A DNA stretch of 64,000 bases from Shinisaurus crocodilurus. Lineage: Eukaryota > Chordata > Lepidosauria > Squamata > Shinisauridae. Each line of letters begins with the position of its first letter. The first letter of the stretch is position 1. Where the stretch lies: assembly GCA_021292165.1 (NCBI GenBank), contig CM037877.1, positions 161,173,580 through 161,237,579 on the forward strand, read 5' to 3'. Below the pieces are notes generated by a model, which was not told where the DNA came from, searched no databases, and worked only from the letters and a program-made list of their open reading frames with translations. Shown in pieces: positions 54,617-64,000 of the stretch. The position numbers were made by a program, and so were the translations under genes.

Positions 54617-54715
54617 TTAGGCTGCAGTCCCTTACACATTTACCTCAGAGCAAATCCCATTGAAATCAATGGGACTTACTTCTGAGTAACCTTTATAGGA
54701 TTGCACTATAAACTT
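54614..54715. mobile_element. Short Harbinger-like MITE (GCAATCCTATGC family)
   Basis: GGCTGCAGTCCCTTACACAT at left and CTTTATAGGATTGCAC at right with central CCCATTGAAATCAATGGGAC, an internal palindrome diagnostic of this family. TTA at the left flank. Confidence 0.75.
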
Positions 54716-54779
54716 GCCATTATATAATAATCCAAGTATCGAATGTAGGTGTAATTCCATAACCATGTTGTAATATGGA

Positions 54780-55444
54780 CAGGGATACCTAGCTTCAGTA
54801 ACCTCCAAGTTAGACTACTGCAATGCACTCTACACGGGGCTGCCCTTGAAGACTGTTCAGAAGCAGCAGCTGGTGAAAATGCGGCAACCAGACTAATAAC
54901 TAGGGCCAGAAGGTCTGAGCATATAACACCTATTCTGGCCTATTTTCATTGGCTGTCTGCATATTTCCATGCCTGATTCAAGGTGCTGGTTTTAACCTAT
55001 AAAGCCTTTCATGGCTCAGGACCGCAATACCTGACAGAGAGCCTCTCCTGACAGGAACCTACCCAGACACTACAATCAACATCTGAGGCCTTCCTCCAAG
55101 TGCCTCCTCCAAGGAAGGCTTGGAGGGTGGCAACAACAGAACGGGCCTTCTCAGTGGTGGTCCCCCGGAATGAACTCCCCACTGAGGTCTGCCTGGCACC
55201 AACAATTTTTGGTGCCAGGTTAAGACTGTCCTCCACTCACAGGCATTTAATGGCATATGATGGGGCATTTAGTTCAGCTGTATTTATCAGGTCTAGTATC
55301 TTACTGAAATTGTTTTAGCTGTTTAAATTGTTTCAAATTTTGTATGTTAAAATTTTTATACTATGTTTTATTATCTTGTATCTGTAGTTTGTAATTTTTG
55401 AGAAGCGTCCAGAGAGCTTCAGCTATCAGGCAGTAGGGAAATGA

Positions 55445-55445
<1 letters not shown>
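54780..55445 (+). pseudogene. Decayed L2 3' end
   Basis: GTTAGACTACTGCAATGCAC, TACACGGGGCTGCCCTTGAA, AAGGTGCTGGTTTTAACCTA and CAGAACGGGCCTTCTCAGTG encode the LDYCNAL-GLPLK, FKVLVLTYKA and RAFSVV blocks of an L2 C-terminus, but stops and frameshifts are frequent. The 3' UTR runs into the triplet repeat at 55446. Confidence 0.8.

Positions 55446-55529
<84 letters not shown>
55446..55529. repeat. (AAT)n(ATT)n microsatellite
   Basis: About 14 AAT then about 14 ATT triplets, self-complementary. It grew from the tail of the L2 copy immediately upstream. Confidence 0.98.
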
Positions 55530-55530
<1 letters not shown>

Positions 55531-56133
55531 CAGCAAACAAATACCACAGTCAACTAGCAGATCATGTTGTATTTCACAGTTAATATCATTTAAATTCTGC
55601 AGTTCATCTTTCGTATCTTTTTTTAAAAAAGAATATTACTCCCGGAGAGCCATATGGCACAGAATGAAGTAGCAAAATGTTAAATCAAATGACATTTGTT
55701 AGTTGATAGTACATATTAAAAACACCTTTTTTTTTTTTCCAATCACTGACACACGTCTCCTTTATTTGCTGTACTCTTTCCTCTGATTCTTTCAACAGGA
55801 TGGTTCTGCATCTCTGCTGTTTGAGCACATTTGCAAAAGAATACGTGTGTGTGTGTAAAATTCAAACCATGAGCTTTTAAAAACAGCATCTTAGTTTGAC
55901 TGTAGCTGTCAAATTAGTTGAGGCTCACAGTCACTGACTGGCACAGTGTCGTGTTGTGTGTGTGGTTTTTTTTACAACCCAGTACTCAATGGCAACTGTA
56001 ACGTTCAAAATAACCATGCTATTTGGTTTCTTAGCAAGAAAAGGCTGATGGCAAACAGAATGATCTAGAGGAATATAGGGCATACTTTCTCAAGGTGCTT
56101 AAGTCCCATTGGAATTAATAGGCTAAGGACGCA
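55530..56133. other. Nothing recognised
   Basis: AT-rich sequence with a 12-T run and a short (GT)n at 55844. No gene. Confidence 0.4.
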
Positions 56134-56733
56134 ATCCTATGGACTGCGCCCTCGCTGTTCAGAAGCCCCCAAACTGAGCAGCTTCCGGGAGGAGTGGCGG
56201 AGGCGATCTTTGCCTACCTGTCCTCCAGTCTCCTATATTTTCGCTAGATAAGCTTTTCAGCCTGTCTAGCCAGGATGCTTTGGAGGGGAGGGAGGGAGGG
56301 GGGCTGGAGGGGGCTCAGGATAAATCGTATCCTGGCCTCTCCGGTCTCCTCCCCTCCCCCTCATACCAGAACTTCCCCTTTTCGCCTCTCCAAGGTTGAT
56401 TTTCCGACCTCTGAGAGGCAGCCTGCATGGTTCTCTCTGCGCCGTGAGGGGTTGGGGTCTGATCTCCAACTTCCCCTTCCAAGATTGGCGCACTGCCTCC
56501 GAACTCAGAATGGGTTTTCCAACCCATACTATGGTCCCTGGGATGCTCGACCAGGGACCATAGATTCATAGGATCATAGAGTTGGAAGGGGCCTACAAGG
56601 CCATCGAGTCCAACCCCCTGCTCAATGCAGGAAACTAGAGGAGGGATCTCCCATCCAAGTAACAACCAGGCCTGACCCTGCTTAGCTTTCCATGCTCAGA
56701 CAAGCTGAGCCAGCATGAGCCATAGGATTGCTC
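56134..56733. mobile_element. Long MITE-like element split by a SINE
   Basis: Left GCAATCCTATGGACTGCG and right GCCATAGGATTGC are inverted. The interior holds GGATAAATCGTATCCTGGCC, TCTCCGGTCTCC and purine-rich blocks, as in 16275-16765. The 5S-type SINE at 56576-56722 interrupts its right end. Confidence 0.55.
56568..56730 (-). mobile_element. 5S rRNA-headed SINE with CR1-like tail, inserted in a MITE
   Basis: Reverse-strand copy of about 56576-56722: AGAGTTGGAAGGGGCCTACA, GGCCATCGAGTCCAACCCCC, CCATCCAAGTAACAACCAGG, CTGCTTAGCTTTCCATGCTC, GACAAGCTGAGCC. CATAGGAT flanks both sides and is a likely 8-bp target duplication. Confidence 0.88.
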
Positions 56734-57402
56734 TCTAAGTTAGTTGTGGCTCATTTATGTCCCACTAATTTCAATTTTTGAGTTCCCTTATTGAGCTGCT
56801 CTTACCATTACTCATGTTCAACCACAATCTATCCCCATCCCCTGCAACTTAAGCCCATTAGATTTAGTCCTGCCCTCTTGAGCAGCAGAGAAGACGTCTT
56901 TGCCCTCTTCTGTGTGACAGCTCTTCAGGTACTGGAAGAGTGTTTGAAGTAACTGCTCACGTGGTTATTCCTCAGGAACACCTACATCTCTAGTTTTTAT
57001 GAGAACACTCTTCAAAGCAGTAGTTTTTGAAAAGTAAACTTGAATACATCCAAGAACAGGCATTTGGTCTCTTTCCCCATGCTGAAGCACACCTTGGCTT
57101 GCTAGTGGCAGCTTTGGACTCCTAATTCAGGAAGGTCTCAGCAGGCCTGCTGGTCTGGGAGTAGGCCAAAGTGCTTGAGGTACGAGGCAAGGGTAGTTAA
57201 TGCGGGTGTATTTATGACTCCATTCATTTAAAGTGAATGTACTTATGACTTCATTCACATAAAGGTTCAGAATGTTCCTGAGCCTTGTCATGACATGTGG
57301 TACAAAAGCTACTTAATGAGATTTTCTTTTCAGCTAACTACTTTTAACACAGCCTTTTCTTCTCTTGTGAATAGAGCTGTCACTCTGCAACCTGGACACT
57401 TG
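56734..57402. other. Nothing recognised
   Basis: No gene or repeat hallmark; the ATTCATTTAAAGTGAATGTA segment at 57223 is a small palindrome. Confidence 0.4.
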
Positions 57403-57701
57403 GATGTATATAGGGCTGTCGGAGAAACCCGCAATGGATTCAAATGTGTTCGGATCTGTACAAATCCGACCTGCAGATTCTACAGTGGACCAGCTTTTTT
57501 CGAGTCACGTGGATTCCGTGGACTGGTTTTTCACTTTTAGGGGGAATTTGTGCTAGTTTGCATTTATGCAAGTGTGCACTAGCACAAGTAGAATGAAATT
57601 CTGGTTTTTTAAAAAAAATCCAGTTCTGTCAATGAGCAGATGACAGAATGAAAGACCCCTGCTAATCTACGAAACAAAATCCACGCAGCCCTAGATGCGT
57701 A
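57403..57701. mobile_element. MITE with TAGGGCTG ends
   Basis: Element 57411-57693: TAGGGCTGTCGGAG at left, CACGCAGCCCTA at right. Flanks GATGTATA/GATGCGTA match at 6 of 8. The interior has a CTAGTTTGCATTTATGCAAG and GTGCACTAGCAC hairpin. No protein. Confidence 0.7.
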
Positions 57702-59353
57702 TATTTAAGTCTCCCGACAGTGGGGGAGGGAACAAGACACTTGCCATGATCAGCCATGGTGGCAAGCAGACCTCCAGGTGTGCTACAAAGCAGTCGACAA
57801 AGGTGGGCAGGCAACAGGACCATGGGCGGAAAAGGCCACGGCTGACTTCTCTCCACAGTATCAAGGAAATGTAAAAGTATATGCATCCGGTCTCTGAGCT
57901 GCAATGTGGCAACCCCTAATTGCTGAAATTCTTCTGCTGGAGTTTTTTGCCCATGAAATCTTTAGCAACTCCTTGAGATTCATTCACATAGACACAGCAG
58001 ACAACTTGAAACACCATGCAAGAAAACAGCATGTATGCTCAGACTCCAAAATGAATGTTTGTACCCCGCCATGCTCACAATTAATTCACCATTAGCTTTC
58101 TGTGTGGCTTTGTACAGAGAAATGCATGGATTTGTGTTATTCTAATAGTCTGAGACAGTTACTGGGAACAGCAACAGAAAACAGCATGCAAAGGAATGAT
58201 TATTTCCAACCAATATACCATTGGAGGTGATCCACTAACACTGGTGTAACATGAAAGCCAAAACAGGGCCAAACCAGTAAAAACAGGTAATGAAAAACAC
58301 CAATATAAGGAAAGCAGAAAGCAATGGCTGAACCTTAAGTGCAGGTTTTCTGGTTTATTAAAAAAAAAAAAAAAGCTGCATATTTAGCATTATGCTAGAT
58401 GTTTATTATTTTAAATATTTTAAATAATATTTTAAGGAGTATCATGGTCATATAAAGTAAATTCTGAGAAAAATAAGTAAGGCATCCACATTAAATGTTT
58501 ACAAATTGCATAGAAGTATGAATATGGACTCATATCTTATATTGCAATTCTCACTTCAAAGCATGATGTGCTCTCTTAGCTGCATATTAAACATGTCAGC
58601 ACTGAACTGCAAATTCTGAAAATACACATCTTCTCAACAAATGATTTTTCTTCCCCATTACATAGAAAGTAAACGAATCACAGAATACAAAAGCAGCTTC
58701 ACAAAGGTCCATTTATCAGAATGTCCTTTGCCTGCACTAAAGGTTAGCATGTGTGCCTTGAAAAACCACACTTAAAACACACCAGTGCGCTATTTTGCGC
58801 ACATACGTTTATTGCCTTATATGAAGATGTTCAAACTGGTCCATTCCTGTTATCCAGGAGAAAACCCTAAAGAGGCGAGCTTTAAAAGAGTTTTGCTGCA
58901 GCGGCTCTTCTTGACCATGATCAATACCTTGATTCTGCAACATGTACAACACTTTTATTCACCAAATCATGTTCGGCATATTTTTCCACATCATTTTCAG
59001 GTAACCAGCACATCAGGTTAAGCACACAATATAAAAGGAGTATGCTTGATTTTTAACTGAAATAAAACCGATATAGGCTTTCACTATTCCTGAGGGTGAA
59101 TAGTGAAAAGAGGGGAAAGATGTGATGGGGAAAGAGATTCAGATGCTTTGTGCAAACAACGTCTTGAAATTGCATTGTATTTCCCTCTAAAACATTCCTG
59201 TTGTTCTCAACTCAACACCAATATATTTGCAAGAACAAACAAGAACACACCCTTAAAAATCAAGGGTTTGACCCAAATTTAAGCTGGATCAACTGTGTTG
59301 GTGCCTTCTTCCCATAGCAGCCCCTCCAGCCCCCTGAAAATGCTACACAAAGT
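57702..59353. other. No gene recognised
   Basis: About 1.65 kb with a 15-base A run at 58359 and AT-rich DNA around it; otherwise nothing identified. Confidence 0.4.
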
Positions 59354-59665
59354 CTGGGTTCACACAACATGATAACCCACACTCAAGGGTTGAGTGTGGG
59401 TTGTCGTTGAACCATGGGTTGTTGTTGAAAGGTGGGTTATCCTGTTGTTTGAATCCAGCCACAATAACAAGCCATTGTTTGTTAACCACATACAACCCAT
59501 GAAGAGAACCCGTGGTTTGTTGTTGGGTTGTAAACTGTGGGTTGTTTGTGGTTAACAAACCATGGCTTGTTATCACAGCTGGGTTTAGAGAACATGACAA
59601 CCCACGGTTCAATGACAACCCACACTCAACCCTTGAGTCTGGGTTATCGTGTTGTGTGAACCCAG
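59354..59665. mobile_element. Palindromic MITE (CAACCCA family), copy 2
   Basis: Long imperfect palindrome. CTGGGTTCACACAACATGAT at left pairs with ATCGTGTTGTGTGAACCCAG at right, and TGGTTAACAAACCATGGC near the middle pairs with GCCATTGTTTGTTAACCA. Better preserved than copy 1 at 51028. No target duplication was settled. Confidence 0.88.
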
Positions 59666-59676
59666 CCAGAGTCATG

Positions 59677-59828
59677 AGACCCTGCTGAATGGGGTGAGCT
59701 GTGGTGTGCGTGTGTGTGGGGGGGGTGGAATCCCCCAAAATCAGGCAGAGGGACCTTCTGTGAATAGAGCACTTCCTCTCACATTAGGTCCCTTCCTCTT
59801 TTGGAAGGCAGATCCTGGATCCAACCCA
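59677..59828. mobile_element. Partial GGTTGGATCC-end MITE
   Basis: Shares GACCCTGCTGAATGGGGTGA, GAGCTGTGGTGTG, CCCCCAAAATCAGGCAGAGG and GATCCTGGATCCAACCC with the reverse strand of 60075-60338, so it is an opposite-oriented partial copy lacking its far half. A short GT run occupies the position of the CA repeat there. Confidence 0.7.
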
Positions 59829-60074
59829 TCTGTAGAATACTTTCCCCCCCTTCAATTGTGGCTGGATCGAAATCCAGCTGAGAACCACCCACCCCCCACT
59901 TAGTATTTTGTACTGCAGTTCAAAATTACATGGATTGGACTGGTGCTGGTCGTCAACCGTAATAAATATATTTATTCATTCACGGATTGGATTGTGAATT
60001 GCTATGAGCTGCTCTGAAAATTACGTTTTGCTGAAATGTAGGATAATAAACAAACTCTGTAAATCCATATAGTG

Positions 60075-60155
60075 AGTTGGATCCAGGATCTTCCTCCTGT
60101 TGACGGAAGGACTCTGGCTCACGGAAGGTGCCTCCGCCTGATTTTGGGGGGTCCT

Positions 60156-60198
<43 letters not shown>

Positions 60199-60338
60199 AC
60201 AGCTCATCCCATTCAGCAGGGTCCCCAAACCTCTGTGTAGCATTTTCAGGCAACTGGAGGGGCTGTCGTGGGGAAGAGAGGGTGGGGAAATCCACTTCCA
60301 CCAGCCCAGTTGCATGCACCTAAATCTGAGTCCAACCC
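60075..60338. mobile_element. GGTTGGATCC-end MITE with internal (CA)n
   Basis: GTTGGATCCAGGATCTTCC at left, GATTTAGG-type block complement TAAATCTGAGTCCAACCC at right. Related to 23771-24043 and 59677-59828. The internal (CA)n at 60157-60198 occupies a position that is short or absent in the other copies. Confidence 0.75.
60157..60198. repeat. (CA)n microsatellite
   Basis: About 20 CA units, inside the MITE at 60075-60338. Poly-Thr/His and Cys/Val frames over it are not genes. Confidence 0.98.
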
Positions 60339-61686
60339 AGTCTATTATACTCACCTTCATATGTGTATATCAATATTATATGCCTATAAACTAGTTTTAT
60401 TTCAGTTATACGTCAAGTGAACATATATGTTAAGGTGTAACATAAAGACACATAGCATGCAAAGATAAATAATGCTAAACTGGAAGTATGAGAGCACCAT
60501 CACAGGATGCGAGAACAATCCCATGTCAACCCTGCTAGATTGAAGAAATAAACATTTGCATCCAATTTTGACTCGAGACCTCAAGTCGTATCTTTTCCAA
60601 TTATTTTGGGAGTAACAGCACAATTCTATGCATGTTTACTCAGAAATGAATCCCATAATGTTCAAAGGGATTTACCATCAGGTAAATGGGCATAGGATTG
60701 CAGCCTTAGTTCCACAGTCAATGAATAGCTTCTTTAGTAATATTTAGCTACAGCTCTGTGATTGGCTAGGATACAAATAATCAGCACTTCCAAAGAGAAT
60801 ATGTGGGGAAACAGATACACAAGGGCTGTTCAGACATAACACAGCATTTGGCGGCAATTCGTGGGTTAATTAACTGGGGAATGCTGGGAATTGTATGAGG
60901 GGTTTTTTCTGTCTGAACTTGCATAGGATTGTGCCCGAAATCTGTTAACATACTGATGGTAAAGAAAATGCTGGTAACATGAGTGACCTATATTCTTTTT
61001 GAAGTTTCTTCTGTTTTGCTGGCCCCCTCAAAGCAGTAACAATAGTAAATGGTAAATGCTTTCCTAGGTGTTACAGGATACTTCCAGACAGATGGCTCCC
61101 AGTGCTACCAATCAAAAGGCGCTGTGCAGAAATTCTGTCTTTCCCTCCTTAACAGATTGTTTTATGCAAAGAAAAAAAGATGGAAGAAGCAGTGGGAAAA
61201 CATGGGACAGTTACAAGTGGAAGACAGCATCGTCTGGATCCCTTGTAAAATTCCATGAATGATGCAGGGTGATTGTACAATAAAAGCCTCATCTGGAGGC
61301 ACAGAAAGACTCCTATGGTGGCATTGAAAATGCCAACCTCCAACTGTGAGGCAGACAGGTTGTTCAAAAGTATGCATGCAAAATGCATGCAGCTGTGATG
61401 GGGCACCACTGGTTCTTGTCTGTTTGGACCTGCAGAGTGGTCTGGTGATCCCTTTGGCACCCCTCAATAAACCTGAGAGTCCTGGATCCAAGAGTCCTTT
61501 GCCGGTAAATGCAGAGAGAGGTATTAGGGCCAGGATATCACAAAGTGCTCCAAGTTAGCAACAAGCCTGGAGAGGGCATCTCCACCACAACCTGTGTACA
61601 CTGAGGAAGGGGGTGGAGTGAAAGTTTTCAGCAGCTCAGGAGCCTAGAGAATGGCTGGTGCTGGTCCCCAGAAAGGTCTAACAGCT
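60339..61686. other. Two MITE relics, otherwise nothing recognised
   Basis: A short GCAATCCTATGC-family hairpin lies at 60613-60713 (ACAATTCTATGCATGTTTAC at left, GGGCATAGGATTGCAGCC at right, TTA after it). A hairpin-like relic lies at 60827-60945 (GGGCTGTTCAGACATAAC; TTCTGTCTGAACTTGCATAG). Frames at 61049-61258 show no domain. Confidence 0.5.
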
Positions 61687-61836
61687 GTCTAGATCATCCT
61701 TCACTAACCTGGTGACCCACAAATGTGTTGCAACTACACCTCCCATCATCCCTAGTCAGCATATGCTGACTGGGGATGTTGGAGTTGTAACCCAACAAAA
61801 CAGAAAGGCACCAGGCTGGGGAAGGCTGGCCTGGAG
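61687..61836. mobile_element. hAT MITE, family B, degraded
   Basis: Element about 61695-61828: ATCCTTCACTAACCTGGTG at left, GGCACCAGGCTGGGGAAGGCTG at right, central CATATGCTGACTGGGGAT hairpin. Flanks GTCTAGAT/GCCTGGAG match at 5 of 8. Confidence 0.7.
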
Positions 61837-62228
61837 CACATGTATATGTGTCAGGATGAAGGAGTCGAAAGCCATATTTTTATTTTTATTTCCTGTTGCT
61901 CTCAGAGAATTTCGGAGACCAGGGTTCCTGTCCCCCATGCTTTTTAACATATCTTCTACAGGAAACCACTGGGTAAGGTTATCCAGAGATCTGGGTTGTG
62001 GAGTCATCAATATGCAGATAATACCCAGCCCCAGCTATATCTCTTATTTTGGTTTCATGCTTGGGAAGTAGAGGAACTCTTGAACTGCTGTTTCTCAGCT
62101 GTGAAGATCTGAATGGGGAAAAAACAAGCTGAAATTTAATCCGGACAAGCTGCAGGTATTTTTGGTGGATGGACCATCTGACTTTGGGCTGGGTGTTCAA
62201 CCTGCTTTGGATGGAGTTGCGCTCCTGC

Positions 62229-62296
62229 ATTGAGCAGGGGGTTGGACTTGATGGCCTTATAGGCCCCTTCCAACTCTACTATTCTATGATTCTATA
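62229..62296 (+). mobile_element. CR1-like tail fragment in the L2 relic
   Basis: TTGAGCAGGGGGTTGGACTT, GATGGCCTTATAGGCCCCTT, CCAACTCTACTATTCTATGA, TTCTAT: the tail shared by the 5S-headed SINEs, without the head. It is a severely 5'-truncated insertion. Confidence 0.85.
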
Positions 62297-62657
62297 CCCC
62301 TAAAAGATCAGGTTCGTAGTTTGGGAGTGAACTTCTGTTGTATGCCCAGGTGACATCCGTGATGGGAGTGCTTTTTCTCCCAGCTTCAGCTGGTATGCTG
62401 ACCAAGGTGAACCTTCCCACAACCAATCATGTCCCTAGTGATCTTCAGATTAAACTACTGTAACACACTCTGCATGGGACTGCCCTAGAAAAGTGCCTGG
62501 AAACTTGAAATGTTGCAAAATGTGGCAGCCACACCGTTGACTGGGACAAATGCTTTGCATACATTTCACCTCTTTTGCTTGAGCTACATCGCTTGCCGGT
62601 GTGTTTCCAGGCTCAGTTCAAGGTGCTGGTTTGAACATTTAAAGCCTTCAACAGTTT

Positions 62658-62821
62658 GGGACCTTCAGTGCTTTTTTTTCTGGAGAAAAGGGTACCGGAA
62701 CTCTTGGATTACATTTCCTCGGGAGTAGATGGCGATTAAATTGTAATGCAATTAATAGAAGAAAAGGTGCTAGGAACTCAGTTCCGGTGAGTTCCACCAG
62801 AAAAAAAGCCCTGGGGACCTG
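62658..62821. mobile_element. hAT MITE in the L2 relic
   Basis: Element 62666-62813: CAGTGCTTTTTTTCTGG at left, CCAGAAAAAAAGCCCTG at right. 8-bp flanks GGGACCTT (62658-62665) and GGGACCTG (62814-62821) match at 7 of 8. Removing it rejoins the L2 sequence GGGACCTGTATACCTTAAGG. Confidence 0.9.
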
Positions 62822-63065
62822 TATACCTTAAGGACTGCCTCCTTCTGTATGTTCCTCCTCTCATGCTGTGGCCAACATCTGAGGCCCTATTACAGATTCC
62901 TCAGCCATCAGTGGCAAAGTGGTGCTACTAGTAGAGCCTTTTTGGTAGTGGCACCCACCCTATGGAATGCCCTTCCAAGTGGGATCCATCATGGCCTGAC
63001 ATTGTATTCTTTCAGGCATTTGACTAAAACCTGGCTATTCAAAAAGGTATTTGGCTGAATGTTTT

Positions 63066-63097
63066 TAACCTATGTCTTTAATGGCATTCCCTTAAAT
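63066..63097 (+). other. Possible 3' end of the L2 relic
   Basis: Short sequence between the last recognisable L2 codons and the next MITE; nothing more can be said. Confidence 0.3.
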
Positions 63098-63358
63098 CAG
63101 CCTTCCCCAACCCGGTGCCCTCCAGATGTTTGATTTCATAATAGAGTTGGAAGGAGCCTACAAGACTATCGAGTCCAACCCCCTGCTCAATGCAGGAAAC
63201 TAGAGGAGGGGTCTCCCATCCAAGTAATAACCAGGCTTGACCCTGCTTAGCTTTCCACGCTCAGACAAGCTGAGCCAGCATACAGGCCACAACTCACAGA
63301 ATTCCTGGCCACTGGCTATGTTGGCTGAGGATGATGGGAGTAGAAGTCTAAAACATCT
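63098..63358. mobile_element. hAT MITE, family B, split by a 5S-type SINE
   Basis: CAGCCTTCCCCAACCCGGTG and CCTCCAGATGTTT at left; CACAACTCACAGAATTCCTG and TGAGGATGATGGGAGTAGAA with AAACATCTGGAG at right. The right terminus beyond AACATCTGGAG is lost. The SINE occupies about 63134-63290. Confidence 0.75.
63134..63290 (-). mobile_element. 5S rRNA-headed SINE with CR1-like tail, inserted in a MITE
   Basis: Reverse-strand copy: AGAGTTGGAAGGAGCCTACA, GACTATCGAGTCCAACCCCC, CCATCCAAGTAATAACCAGG, CTTGACCCTGCTTAGCTTTC, CACGCTCAGACAAGCTGAGC. One of three minus-strand copies in the last 16 kb. Confidence 0.88.
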
Positions 63359-64000
63359 GGAGTAAAAGACATGGATTGTTATGGCAAATGAAGGAAAGAT
63401 AGTTTTGAATGTATAGCTGGCTGGTTGTATAGGGGATACCTGGATGAGTATGCCCATCAAACTGAGTTCTCCAATTGCATCTCACTCGGAATATTGCACT
63501 TGCAAATACTAATTTCAGCTGTTGGAATCTTCTAAGGAGCAGAAAAATAGGCTCAACTATTTACACTGAGTGCACAGGTTCATGGCCAACCGGAGAAGAT
63601 AACTATGCATAGCAATAATGTTTTGACCTTTCCATATTTTGAATATACCCAAGGATTTAGTTAAGCAAAGTCAATTTATATGCCACAAAGATTTTCAAAC
63701 TTAATATCAGGGACAAGACAGGTCTGTGGGCGGTCGTGCCAAATTGAGACCTCCTTCTAGCTCAGGTTACTTAAGGTCAGCGTCTGGGCTGGGAGCTGGA
63801 GAAGCTGAAGCTTGAAATGCAGCAAGGGGAAGCTACTGCTCTGCTGGACCAGACAAAAGCAACAAGCCAGCCTGCCCAATCCCCGATTTCCAGTGCTCAA
63901 AGGGAGTTCTTGCACGACAAGCAAGCAGACAGAAAATGACAACGGTGATTTAAACCAAGGGATCACTTTGCTTAATTAGCGATTCACAGTGCCATTCCTT
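63359..64000. other. Nothing recognised
   Basis: The right end of the window shows no repeat hallmark. Frames at 63757-63966 lack any recognisable domain. Confidence 0.4.

Larger units (their letters stand above)
61890..63065 (+). pseudogene. Decayed L2 ORF2 with two later insertions
   Basis: Traces of the RT and C-terminal parts in order: FLSPMLFNI (from GVPQGSxLxPMLFN), ATCAATATGCAGATAATACC (a decayed YADDTQ site), CTGAAATTTAATCCGGACAA (LKLNPDK), TAGTTTGGGAGTG (RSLGVI), TTAAACTACTGTAACACACT (LDYCNTL), and GTAGTGGCACCCACCCTATG, GAATGCCCTTCC (VVAPTLWNALPS). Frameshifts and stops are pervasive. It is interrupted by a CR1/5S-SINE tail at 62229-62296 and a hAT MITE at 62666-62813. Confidence 0.85.

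Overview
The window looks like intergenic or intronic DNA of a lizard-like (squamate) reptile. The evidence is the mixture of repeats: tRNA-derived SINEs of the Sauria type, SINEs with a 5S rRNA-like head and a CR1-like tail, L2 and CR1 LINEs, a reptile-type L1, and many short hAT and Harbinger-like elements. The species cannot be named from sequence alone. I see no prokaryotic operon, CRISPR array, rRNA gene or functional tRNA gene, and no intact host protein-coding gene.

Layout. 1-600: a processed pseudogene of a mitochondrial carrier most like SLC25A14 (minus strand). 2.8-4.6 kb: a 1.77-kb hAT-type element with an exact 8-bp target duplication, filled with GC-rich minisatellites. 5-12.5 kb: SINEs, two copies of an unclassified repeat, and several hairpin hAT elements with their target duplications. 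12.8-15.7 kb: two oppositely oriented relics of one LINE. 16-28 kb: a CR1 end, SINEs and miniature DNA transposons in otherwise unremarkable DNA. 28.9-30.2 kb: a 5'-truncated L1 with an exact 28-bp target duplication. 33-38 kb: a possible solo LTR, a hAT/SINE cluster, a Harbinger-like hairpin, and a 992-bp hAT element with a transposase relic and CGAGTC-rich ends. 39-46 kb: L2 territory. A nearly 4-kb L2 with an unbroken endonuclease/reverse transcriptase ORF (about 1,007 aa from its first ATG) and tandem ~217-bp 5' units lies inside an older L2. 47-48 kb: a hAT element nested in a TA-flanked mariner/Tigger-like element. 48-64 kb: further SINEs, palindromic elements and decayed L2 copies broken by later insertions.

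The only sequence that could still make a working enzyme is the L2 ORF. The non-autonomous families depend on proteins encoded elsewhere: SINEs on LINE reverse transcriptases, MITEs on transposases. I found no multi-gene system that I could defend as new. The best leads are the intact L2 with 5' monomers, a GC-rich hairpin module shared by two otherwise different hAT elements, the central-TA bias of many hAT target duplications, and the 5S-headed, CR1-tailed SINE. Family names were assigned by eye; no database search was possible.
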